Source: a bacterium (GTDB taxonomy: Bacteria; Patescibacteriota; Minisyncoccia; UBA6257; 1-14-0-10-44-23). From it: 6,036 nt of DNA. The notes under the pieces are model-generated. The model did not search any database. It was given only the letters and a program-made list of their open reading frames with translations, and was not told the origin of the DNA. Location of the stretch: contig JAUYME010000017.1 of the NCBI GenBank assembly GCA_030699515.1, forward strand, positions 1 to 6,036, given 5' to 3'. This document shows positions 1 to 4,647 of this stretch, in pieces. The position numbers and the translations under genes were made by a program. How positions within the stretch are numbered: position 1 is the stretch's first letter; each line of letters opens with the position of its first letter.

Positions 1-65
1 ACGCAATTGGTGAAAACGAAATAATAGAAATTGATATTAGCCAAACCCTCAACCAGCTCAACTAA
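1..65 (+). CDS. C-terminal end of an unidentified protein (partial)
   Basis: Only the tail of this gene is inside the window. Frame 3 is open from the left edge and reads AIGENEIIEIDISQTLNQLN before a TAA at 63-65. Amino-acid composition is protein-like (alternating Ile/Glu followed by a polar tail), and the other two plus frames stop within the first 25 bases. No domain can be recognised from 20 residues. No T-rich plus-strand terminator is visible after the stop; the hairpin at 142-155 has its T-run on the opposite strand. The gene would converge with the minus-strand island that ends at base 131. Confidence 0.45.
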   Translation, partial: AIGENEIIEIDISQTLNQLN

Positions 66-76
66 GCCCACCACAC

Positions 77-117
77 TATTTGCAAATTCCCTCCAGAGGC
101 GGGCAGGTGTGCAAATA
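77..117. repeat. 8-bp inverted repeat in the intergenic gap
   Basis: TATTTGCA at 77-84 is matched by its reverse complement TGCAAATA at 110-117, with 25 bases between. The left arm lies within its own short palindrome ATTTGCAAAT (78-87), so TGCAAAT also occurs twice as a direct repeat (81-87 and 110-116). This could be a two-site protein-binding element or chance in AT-rich sequence; nothing ties it to a promoter. Confidence 0.35.
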
Positions 118-130
118 TTCAAATAGGGTG

Positions 131-155
131 AAAAATAAAAACGGCCCAAGGGCCG
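131..155 (-). terminator. Intrinsic terminator of the distal island unit
   Basis: On the minus strand the arms CGGCC and GGCCG enclose a CTTG loop (142-155) and are followed at once by TTTTTATTTTT (141-131). This is a standard rho-independent terminator shape. On the plus strand the sequence after the hairpin is AATATAAAAT, so it works only for minus-strand transcription. It lies 22 bases past the longer hairpin at 178-207 and closes the unit carrying the 36-aa ORF. Confidence 0.75.
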
Positions 156-177
156 AATATAAAATATAGTGTTTGGC

Positions 178-207
178 GGCGGCCGACTCCGCTTGGAGTC
201 AGCCGCC
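178..207 (-). other. 13-bp RNA hairpin spanning the stop codon of the 36-aa ORF
   Basis: Minus-strand RNA pairs GGCGGC (207-202) with GCCGCC (183-178) and GACTCC (200-195) with GGAGTC (190-185), loop AAGC. The one non-Watson-Crick position (201 with 184) is a U-G wobble in minus-strand RNA but a C/A mismatch on the plus strand. The stem is therefore continuous only in the minus transcript. The stop codon (201-199) lies inside the 5' arm. There is no T-run directly after it, so it is not itself a terminator; the terminator is a separate hairpin downstream. Its role could be 3'-end stability or a processing site. Confidence 0.72.
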
Positions 208-309
208 TTCCGCGTTCTCCTCCTCGCCCACAGAGGGCGATTCGGGAGTGAATAGCGCAATGAACTTCTCACAGACACTCACAAGAATTGAGCTAATCCA
301 TCTCACCAT
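199..309 (-). CDS. Tiny hydrophobic protein with acidic tail, 36 aa, unknown
   Basis: I do not recognise this protein. It reads MVRWISSILVSVCEKF followed by IALF, then a proline/glutamate-rich tail ending AEGG. Residues about 4-20 form one hydrophobic or amphipathic helix with a single Cys; the last 16 residues are acidic and probably disordered. The start is chosen from the SD AAGGAG (321-316), 6 nt before ATG 309; an ATG at 312 is adjacent but only 3 nt from the SD. It has its own promoter (379-408), a 5' stem-loop, and two 3' hairpins. GC-rich composition matches the three upstream small ORFs and not ftsK. Possibilities include a small membrane regulator or a hydrophobic toxin-like peptide, but nothing proves either. 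It was found by reading, being too short for usual gene-length cut-offs. Confidence 0.58.
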   Translation of the reverse strand: MVRWISSILVSVCEKFIALFTPESPSVGEEENAEGG

Positions 310-350
310 CATCGTCTCCTTCTCTGGGCCAAATCCCAAACAGGAACTTG

Positions 351-369
351 CTTCCGGACCGACCGGAAG
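351..369 (-). promoter_or_regulatory. 5'-terminal stem-loop in the leader of the 36-aa ORF
   Basis: CTTCCGG (369-363) and CCGGAAG (357-351) pair perfectly over 7 bp around a TCGGT loop. The predicted transcription start is near 372, so the stem-loop would sit at the extreme 5' end of the mRNA, about 30 nt before the SD site. Stems in this position commonly protect mRNAs from 5'-end-dependent decay; that role here is inference. Confidence 0.5.
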
Positions 370-378
370 ACTTAAGTA

Positions 379-408
379 ATCATAGTCATAAAAACCAAAA
401 TTTTACAA
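379..408 (-). promoter_or_regulatory. Sigma-70-type promoter for the 36-aa ORF
   Basis: Minus strand: TTGTAA (408-403, 4/6 to TTGACA), 18-bp spacer, TATGAT (384-379, 5/6 to TATAAT). It begins two bases after the T-run of the preceding terminator, which fits a new transcription unit. Predicted start near 372 gives a leader of roughly 60 nt. Confidence 0.5.
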
Positions 409-409
409 C

Positions 410-429
410 AAAAAAACACCAAAAGGTGT
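410..429 (-). terminator. Intrinsic terminator of the three-gene island unit
   Basis: Minus strand ACACC (429-425), loop TTTT, GGTGT (420-416), followed by a T-run (415-410). The stem is short and of moderate GC, but the T-run is good and it lies 4 bases after the strong 15-bp hairpin at 434-468. On the plus strand no T-run follows, so it is directional. Confidence 0.68.
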
Positions 430-433
430 ATTG

Positions 434-468
434 GTCAGCTGCGGCGCGGGATGCGCGCCACAGCTGAC
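434..468 (-). other. 15-bp RNA hairpin after the 46-aa ORF
   Basis: Minus-strand RNA pairs GTCAGCTG (468-461) with CAGCTGAC (441-434) and GGCGCG (459-454) with CGCGCC (448-443), loop CATCC. Position 460 with 442 is U-G on the minus strand and a C/A mismatch on the plus strand, so the unbroken 15-bp stem exists only in minus-strand RNA. It begins 22 nt after the stop of the 46-aa ORF and directly precedes the terminator. It has the same arrangement as the hairpin at 178-207, though the two are not copies of each other. Confidence 0.75.
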
Positions 469-490
469 GGCGGGTTGTGTCCGGAAGCGC

Positions 491-631
491 TCACCGGCGC
501 CTCCGGTTGAAGATGCCTTCAAAGATCGCCCCGAGCAGAATGAAGGGCAGGCAGACCAGAAGCTTCCAGTCCGCTTTGCCCTCCTCCTCGTAGTCGTAGT
601 CGGGGCCGAAACCCGGCTCCGAGGCGCTCAC
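491..631 (-). CDS. Tiny single-pass membrane protein, 46 aa, unknown
   Basis: I do not recognise this protein. It has an acidic, tyrosine-containing N-terminus (PDYDYEEEGKAD, residues 10-21), one hydrophobic segment of about 18-20 residues (WKLLVCLPFILLGAIF, from residue 22) with a single Cys, and a terminal NRRRR. By the positive-inside rule the C-terminus should be cytoplasmic. The start is GTG 631, which overlaps the stop of the upstream ORF as GTGA, with GGAGG 6 nt before it. This strongly suggests translational coupling. It is the last gene of the three-gene unit, followed by the 15-bp hairpin and terminator. The minus-strand frame starting at 743 that also covers this stretch gives serine/arginine-rich low-complexity protein and is rejected. 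Confidence 0.65.
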   Translation of the reverse strand: MSASEPGFGPDYDYEEEGKADWKLLVCLPFILLGAIFEGIFNRRRR

Positions 632-747
632 GGCATCCCTCCTCGCAGGAAGTCACCCAGAAAGTAGATGACACAAGCTGCGATGAAGGCAACGACGAGG
701 ACGAAGACGACCACCGTCCGCCTCGCCGCCTTGTCCTGGGCATCCAT
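628..747 (-). CDS. Tiny single-pass membrane protein, 39 aa (52 if from AUC), unknown
   Basis: I do not recognise this protein. From ATG 747 it reads a charged N-terminus ending AARR, then one long hydrophobic helix (TVVVFVLVVAFIAACVIYFL, residues 11-30) with one Cys, then DFLRGGMP. The arginines place the N-terminus inside. The start is uncertain. ATG 747 has an AAGGAG 15 nt upstream, too far to be ideal. A much better SD, AAAGGAGG (799-792), lies 5 nt before an in-frame ATC at 786, which would add 13 charged residues (IETRDKKEPWALK). Either the start is a rare AUC or an original ATG was lost. The stop TGA 630-628 overlaps the next GTG start. Confidence 0.63.
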   Translation of the reverse strand: MDAQDKAARRTVVVFVLVVAFIAACVIYFLGDFLRGGMP

Positions 748-791
748 CTTCAGGGCCCAGGGCTCCTTCTTATCTCTCGTTTCGATGTCAG

Positions 792-799
792 CCTCCTTT
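792..799 (-). promoter_or_regulatory. Near-perfect Shine-Dalgarno with no canonical start codon behind it
   Basis: AAAGGAGG follows directly on the TAG stop (802-800) of the 72-aa ORF. Five nucleotides later, where ATG is expected, the codon is ATC (786-784), in frame with the 39-aa ORF. No ATG, GTG or TTG occurs at a workable distance. Confidence 0.6.
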
Positions 800-1018
800 C
801 TAGCGGCCTTGGCCGCTGGTTCGCACGTTGGCCTCCTGGTCCACCTTGTCCCTCCTCTTGCAGAAAAAGAGGAGGCTGTAGATCGCAGTCATGAAAACTG
901 CGACCAGTCCACCGGCGATCACCGATTGACCGCTCGAGAGGTCCGCGATCTTGCCGATGGCAAAACCAATGAACCCGTAAATCGCCATGGCACCGAGAAT
1001 CACGTTGAAGATTCGCAC
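800..1018 (-). CDS. Small two-helix membrane protein, 72 aa, unknown
   Basis: I do not recognise this protein. From GTG 1018 it begins VRIFNVILGAMAIYGF. The first hydrophobic segment covers residues about 4-21; after a short KIADLSSGQ turn a second covers about 33-53 and ends in Cys followed by KRRDK. Both ends are probably cytoplasmic, giving a membrane hairpin with a polar tail of about 20 residues. The frame is open up to ATG 1099, but that codon overlaps the promoter -10 box and lies upstream of the predicted transcription start near 1084, so it cannot be in the mRNA. GTG 1018 has AGGGAG (1030-1025) with a 6-nt spacer and is preferred. First gene of the three-gene unit. Its composition is GC-rich relative to ftsK. 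Confidence 0.65.
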   Translation of the reverse strand: MRIFNVILGAMAIYGFIGFAIGKIADLSSGQSVIAGGLVAVFMTAIYSLLFFCKRRDKVDQEANVRTSGQGR

Positions 1019-1090
1019 CGTTCTCTCCCTCTTGCCAAGCCTTTCCCCTGCGAATTGCAGAGTAATTACACCTGGCGAACTATGTAACAT

Positions 1091-1118
1091 ATTATACATT
1101 ATTTTTACAATTTGTCAA
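1091..1118 (-). promoter_or_regulatory. Perfect-consensus sigma-70 promoter driving the island
   Basis: Minus strand: TTGACA (1118-1113), 16-bp spacer, TATAAT (1096-1091). Both hexamers match the consensus at 6/6. Predicted start near 1084 gives a leader of about 66 nt to GTG 1018. The match is much better than at any other promoter in the window, so strong expression is likely unless repressed; the palindrome at 1132-1147 lies just upstream. Confidence 0.85.
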
Positions 1119-1131
1119 ACCCAGATTCTTC

Positions 1132-1147
1132 TCCGCCAGCTGGCGGA
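1132..1147. repeat. 16-bp perfect palindrome between divergent promoters
   Basis: TCCGCCAGCTGGCGGA is its own reverse complement. It is flanked by further symmetry: ATTCT (1125-1129) and AGAAT (1150-1154) extend it to an imperfect 30-bp inverted repeat, and AGATTCTT (1123-1130) with AAGAATCT (1158-1165) offers an alternative outer pairing. Its centre is about 56 bp upstream of the island start and 83 bp upstream of the ftsK start. It could be a dimeric repressor or activator site for both directions, or one copy of a dispersed intergenic palindrome. Confidence 0.8.
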
Positions 1148-1210
1148 TCAGAATGACAAGAATCTAAAAATGACAGCAATTCACCTTCTTATATTTAAAA
1201 TCTGTTACGC

Positions 1211-1216
1211 TATAAT
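1211..1216 (+). promoter_or_regulatory. -10 element of ftsK, predicting a leaderless mRNA
   Basis: TATAAT (6/6) ends 6 bases before the ATG at 1223. Initiation 7 bases after the box would fall on the A of the ATG itself. No SD lies between them (TAATAAACCC precedes the ATG). The -35 region is weak; the best candidate is about 3/6. Confidence 0.55.
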
Positions 1217-1222
1217 AAACCC

Positions 1223-3430
1223 ATGGCAAAAAAGCGCGGACCCGGAAGACCAAAGGGCAGTAAAAACCAGAAATCTGAAAAAGGAGAAGGGAGAGTAAGC
1301 AGGCTCTCTAGAGACACAAAAAAGAGCATTCTTGGCCTTCTTCTAATTGGCCTGTCTCTAATTCTTTTCTTGGCCGCATTTGCAAAGGCGGGTCCGGCCG
1401 GTGATTTTCTTTACGAAATACTAAGCAAGCTGTTTGGGGTTGGTTACTACCTTGTGCCAATTATTTGTCTTGTGGTTGGAATTCTTTTTCTTGCCACCCA
1501 CGAGAAAAAATTCTTTTCTGTGGTTTTTGGCGGCATGAGCCTTTTTGTACTCTCCGGCATGGGGCTCATTGATGTGCTGGCCAAAGATAAAGCCGGCCTT
1601 GTTGGAAGCCTTGTTGGGGCGCTTGAAACACCATTTGGTCGGGCCGGATCTTTAATCCTTTTAGTTGTTTTAGTCATCGCCTCTCTCTTAGTTACTTTAA
1701 ACGCATCAATCAAGCTCCCTTGGCCAAAAAAGAAAGACGAAGAAGACCTTGAAGGCGAAGAATTTGACAGCGTAGCTTACGTAGAGGAAGAAAAGAAAAA
1801 GCTTTCCAGGCAAATGCAAATGCCGGAACCGGAAGAAGAAAAAGAAATTGAAATTGCGCAGGCAGAAGAAAGAAAGGGCCACACGGAGGCAGAGTTTAGT
1901 GCCGCTCTGAAAAAGAATTCAAAGAGTGCCTATGTTGCTCCTCCCCTTTCCCTGCTCAAATCGTCCTCAGAAAAACCAACTCCGGGCGACTTGCGTGCCA
2001 ACGCCAATATTATCAAGCGAACGCTTGAAAGTTTTGGTGTTCCGGTTGAAATGGGAGAAATAAATATTGGCCCAAAAGTTACCCGCTACACTCTTAAGCC
2101 GGCACAAGGAGTAAAAATTAACCGAATCACCGCCCTTTCAGGAGATTTAGCGCTGGCACTAGCCGCCCACCCTATTAGAATTGAAGCACCCATTCCGGGA
2201 AAATCTCTTGTCGGTATTGAGGTGCCAAACAAACAAGCTTCTATTGTCCGCCTTGGATCTCTTCTCTCATATCCGGAATTTGCCAACGGCAAAGAGCTTG
2301 TCTGGCCAATGGGCCGCGACGTTAGCGGAGAGCCAATTTTTTCCGACATTGCCAAGTTGCCCCACCTTCTCATTGCCGGCGCTACCGGATCCGGAAAATC
2401 TATTTTAATTCACTCCATTCTTATTCCAATGCTTTTCAAAAACAGCCCGGACATGCTCAAGCTGATTTTAATAGATCCAAAAAGAGTTGAGCTAACCGTT
2501 TACGATGGCATTCCCCACCTAATCTCTCCCGTTATTACCGAAGGTAAAAAATCCATTGCGGTTTTCCGCTGGGCCATCAACGAAATGGATCGTCGCTACG
2601 ACATTTTAATGAACGCAGGCGCACGCGACATAGAAAGCTATAATAAAAAGAACAAGGGCGAATCGCTTCCCTACATTATTATGGTCATTGACGAGCTTGC
2701 CGACCTAATGAGCACCTTTGGCAAAGAAGTGGAAGGCTACATAGTGCGCCTTGCCCAAATGGCCCGTGCCACCGGTCTTCACCTTGTCTTAGCCACCCAG
2801 CGCCCAAGCGTGGAAGTGGTAACCGGATTAATTAAAGCCAACATGCCCGGCCGTGTCGGCCTTCAAGTTGCCAGCCAAGTGGACTCTAGAACTATTCTTG
2901 ATGCAAGCGGAGCGGAAAAACTTCTTGGCAGTGGAGACATGCTCTTTATTTCTAAAGAATTTTCAAAGCCAAAGCGTATCCAAGGCTCATTTATCACCGA
3001 AAAAGAGATTAGCGACGTTATAAGATTTATTGAAGACAAGAATCCGGATTTGGGAGCCACAGAGCCAAGCGAAGATGATGGAACGCTCACCGCAGCGCTA
3101 AACCGCAGCCCAATGGGCGCTACTATTGCCGGTGCAGGTCCGGCCGAAATAAAAAAAGTTGCCGCCAAGGGCGGAGATGTATTTGATGAATTTATGAATA
3201 GTAGTAGCGATGATGAGGACGACCGCCTTGATGAAGCCATAGAAGTAGTGCGCCAAGCCGGAAAAGCATCTGCTTCTCTACTTCAGCGCCGCCTTCAAGT
3301 TGGCTATGCGCGCGCCGCTAGAATTCTAGACATCATGGAAGAAAGAGAGCTTATCGGACCGTCCAACGGGGCCAAACCTCGCGAACTTTATATGGAAACA
3401 GAAGAAGAAAGCAAAGAAATAGGAATATGA
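1223..3430 (+). CDS. ftsK: FtsK/SpoIIIE-type DNA translocase, 735 aa
   Basis: Membrane-anchored hexameric ATPase that pumps DNA through the closing septum and supports chromosome-dimer resolution. Domains seen: AT-hook-like PGRPKGSK at residues 7-14; four membrane helices at about 36-54, 73-92, 98-119 and 142-159; a charged Glu/Lys linker to about 235; alpha domain to about 345; RecA-like beta domain with Walker A GATGSGKS (386-393, Lys392) and Walker B VIDELADL (Asp490, Glu491), followed by ATQRPSVEVVTGLIKAN and DSRTILDASGAEKLLGSGDM; a Gly/Asp-rich spacer; and a C-terminal winged-helix gamma domain from about 667, with GYARAARILDIMEE, the part that reads KOPS-like polarity sites. Length is normal for short FtsK and all catalytic motifs are intact. 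The start is fixed by the upstream -10 box and the AT-hook. The stop TGA overlaps the next gene's ATG. Confidence 0.97.
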   Translation: MAKKRGPGRPKGSKNQKSEKGEGRVSRLSRDTKKSILGLLLIGLSLILFLAAFAKAGPAGDFLYEILSKLFGVGYYLVPIICLVVGILFLATHEKKFFSVVFGGMSLFVLSGMGLIDVLAKDKAGLVGSLVGALETPFGRAGSLILLVVLVIASLLVTLNASIKLPWPKKKDEEDLEGEEFDSVAYVEEEKKKLSRQMQMPEPEEEKEIEIAQAEERKGHTEAEFSAALKKNSKSAYVAPPLSLLKSSSEKPTPGDLRANANIIKRTLESFGVPVEMGEINIGPKVTRYTLKPAQGVKINRITALSGDLALALAAHPIRIEAPIPGKSLVGIEVPNKQASIVRLGSLLSYPEFANGKELVWPMGRDVSGEPIFSDIAKLPHLLIAGATGSGKSILIHSILIPMLFKNSPDMLKLILIDPKRVELTVYDGIPHLISPVITEGKKSIAVFRWAINEMDRRYDILMNAGARDIESYNKKNKGESLPYIIMVIDELADLMSTFGKEVEGYIVRLAQMARATGLHLVLATQRPSVEVVTGLIKANMPGRVGLQVASQVDSRTILDASGAEKLLGSGDMLFISKEFSKPKRIQGSFITEKEISDVIRFIEDKNPDLGATEPSEDDGTLTAALNRSPMGATIAGAGPAEIKKVAAKGGDVFDEFMNSSSDDEDDRLDEAIEVVRQAGKASASLLQRRLQVGYARAARILDIMEERELIGPSNGAKPRELYMETEEESKEIGI

Positions 3431-3801
3431 TAGAAAAAGGAGAAGAAGGGCTTCCATCAACCGAGCTAAGCCCGCAGACCTACAAAGAGCTTTTAGAAAT
3501 TTTCCATTCTTTTAATGGCCCTGTAGAAATTAGCGAAGACATTACCCTAAAACCCCAGGGAAATACATTAGCTATAGTAAGCAATGGCGAAACTGGCACA
3601 TTTTCCAATTCAAAGATATACACCATAAAAGACGGAAGACTTCTGATAGCGCGCCTTGATGCGGAAACAATCAAAAAAATGAATCCCAATCCAATGGAAG
3701 ACGATTTATTGCTTTTTGATCCAAGCAGAACAGATCAAATGGAATACCTATCAGAAGAAAAATCCCTAGAGCTTCTAAAATTTTTGCGCAGCTTAAACTA
3801 G
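3427..3801 (+). CDS. Hypothetical soluble protein coupled to ftsK, 124 aa
   Basis: I do not recognise this protein. It has no signal peptide or membrane segment. The N-terminal half mixes acidic helices (ELSPQTYKELLEIF) with a probable beta region (residues about 31-75, including ITLKPQGNTLAIVSNGETG), and the C-terminus is a Leu/Glu/Lys helix ending LLKFLRSLN. The ATG overlaps the ftsK TGA as ATGA, with a weak AGGA 2 nt upstream, so translation is probably coupled and expression follows ftsK. Its stop is 18 bp from the end of the convergent methyltransferase, and that gap has no convincing terminator. A role near FtsK is suggested by position only. Confidence 0.83.
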   Translation: MIEKGEEGLPSTELSPQTYKELLEIFHSFNGPVEISEDITLKPQGNTLAIVSNGETGTFSNSKIYTIKDGRLLIARLDAETIKKMNPNPMEDDLLLFDPSRTDQMEYLSEEKSLELLKFLRSLN

Positions 3802-3819
3802 CTATTCCAGCGAGGGCAG

Positions 3820-4602
3820 CTAACTACTTTTTGGCTTTATAGCCTTTACTGCAAGCCTCATGGCAGGGTATTTACTGTTGTAGTAATTGTAGTGCTTCAT
3901 GTATTCCTCCTTCTCTGCTTCGCTCAAATCTTCAGACGGTTCCGGGAACTTTACATCTTCAGTCAATTCTATTTCAAACCCTGCGGCCTCTAAAATCTCT
4001 CTGGTCCTTTCAACGCTACGCTTCCAATTCAAAAGTTCGCCGCCCCAAGGTGCGGTTGTAGTGAAGGGCCCGTCTTCAGTTACCAGCTTTCCCTCCAAAT
4101 CTGTCATCTTATCAGGATGGGTAACAACAAAAATAAATTCTCCCCCTGGTTTTAATGCTTCAAAGGTAGTTTTGCAAACAGCGCTAAGGCCGGCGTCATC
4201 CAAATGCTCAAATACCATATGAGAAAGCGCAACATCAAAGCTTTCCGGATCTAATTCAAGCTTTGTTATATCCCCCACTCTGAAGTCGGCTCCCGGAACT
4301 CTTTGCTTTGCAATTTCAACTTGCTTAGGACTAATTTCTATGCCAGTAATATTTTCACTTGGCACACCGTTAGGCAATAAAAGGTCTACCTCAACCCTTG
4401 CGCTGGCAGAGCCAAGATCCAAAAACTTATCGCTACTATTAAAATGCTCCTTGAGTAATCTTTCTAGCGTGGGTTTACCAACAAATTCCCAGCTAGGCAA
4501 TTTGTCGGACCCGGAAAAAGCCTCGGCAAAGTTATCGTACACATCGCCCATATCCTTCTTCCCCTCTTCTTCCGTATCCATATCTTCAAAATTGTTACTC
4601 AT
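3820..4602 (-). CDS. Class I SAM-dependent methyltransferase, 260 aa, substrate unknown
   Basis: Rossmann-fold methyltransferase of the Methyltransf_11/25 kind, soluble. Motif I is FLDLGSASARVEV (residues 60-72), with Gly64 kept but the usual GxGxG pattern reduced to G-S-A-S-A. Motif II is GIEISPKQVEIAKQR (87-101, acidic Glu89 for the SAM ribose). The adenine contact is RVGDITKLEL (108-117), motif IV is FDVALSHMVFEHLDD (122-136), and the post-motif strand is LKPGGEFIFVVTHPD (150-164). The C-terminal part after residue 165 is specific to this protein and rich in charged and Tyr residues; the first 17 residues are acidic. No NPPY is present, so it is not a PrmC or an N6-adenine/glutamine methylase. 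It lies 45 bp downstream of prfA but has its own -10 box. The degenerate motif I may weaken SAM binding, or it may be a lineage variant. Confidence 0.88.
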   Translation of the reverse strand: MSNNFEDMDTEEEGKKDMGDVYDNFAEAFSGSDKLPSWEFVGKPTLERLLKEHFNSSDKFLDLGSASARVEVDLLLPNGVPSENITGIEISPKQVEIAKQRVPGADFRVGDITKLELDPESFDVALSHMVFEHLDDAGLSAVCKTTFEALKPGGEFIFVVTHPDKMTDLEGKLVTEDGPFTTTAPWGGELLNWKRSVERTREILEAAGFEIELTEDVKFPEPSEDLSEAEKEEYMKHYNYYNSKYPAMRLAVKAIKPKSS

Positions 4603-4611
4603 AGTTTGCTA

Positions 4612-4620
4612 ACTATACCA
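4612..4620 (-). promoter_or_regulatory. Extended -10 promoter of the methyltransferase gene
   Basis: Minus strand TGGTATAGT: a TGn extension (4620-4618) before TATAGT (4617-4612, 5/6). No -35 hexamer is recognisable. The start would fall 2-3 nt before ATG 4602, again giving an essentially leaderless mRNA, and no SD is present in TAGCAAACT. Confidence 0.5.
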
Positions 4621-4647
4621 AATTATCTATTATGCACGCTATTTAAT

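Noticed and set aside
519..743. 74-codon minus-strand frame starting at the second ATG
   Set aside because: It gives an Arg/Ser-run protein and overlaps two frames that have membrane segments, an SD and a GTGA junction.
173..1087. Plus-strand open frames of 68-139 codons across the island
   Set aside because: They are complements of the minus-strand ORFs, hairpins and terminators, lack SD sites and promoters, and translate into low-complexity Ser/Arg/Thr-rich sequence. Promoters, SDs and terminators all point to the minus strand.
1019..1099. 27-residue N-terminal extension of the 72-aa ORF from ATG 1099
   Set aside because: The ATG overlaps the -10 box and lies upstream of the predicted transcription start; a GTG with a good SD lies downstream.
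491..3430. UGA recoded to Gly or Trp, as in some candidate-phylum lineages
   Set aside because: ftsK ends in TGA exactly after a complete gamma domain, and island ORFs use TGA at sensible ends; reading through gives no protein-like sequence.
3799..3832. Bidirectional terminator between the 124-aa gene and the methyltransferase
   Set aside because: Only a 5-bp TAGCT/AGCTA pair with a 13-nt loop, low GC and a short T-run away from the stem; too weak to call.
3820..4602. Methyltransferase as PrmC, the RF1 glutamine methylase, because it is next to prfA
   Set aside because: PrmC needs an NPPY motif after the SAM domain; here the equivalent position reads ALSHMVFEH. Size and C-terminal part also differ.
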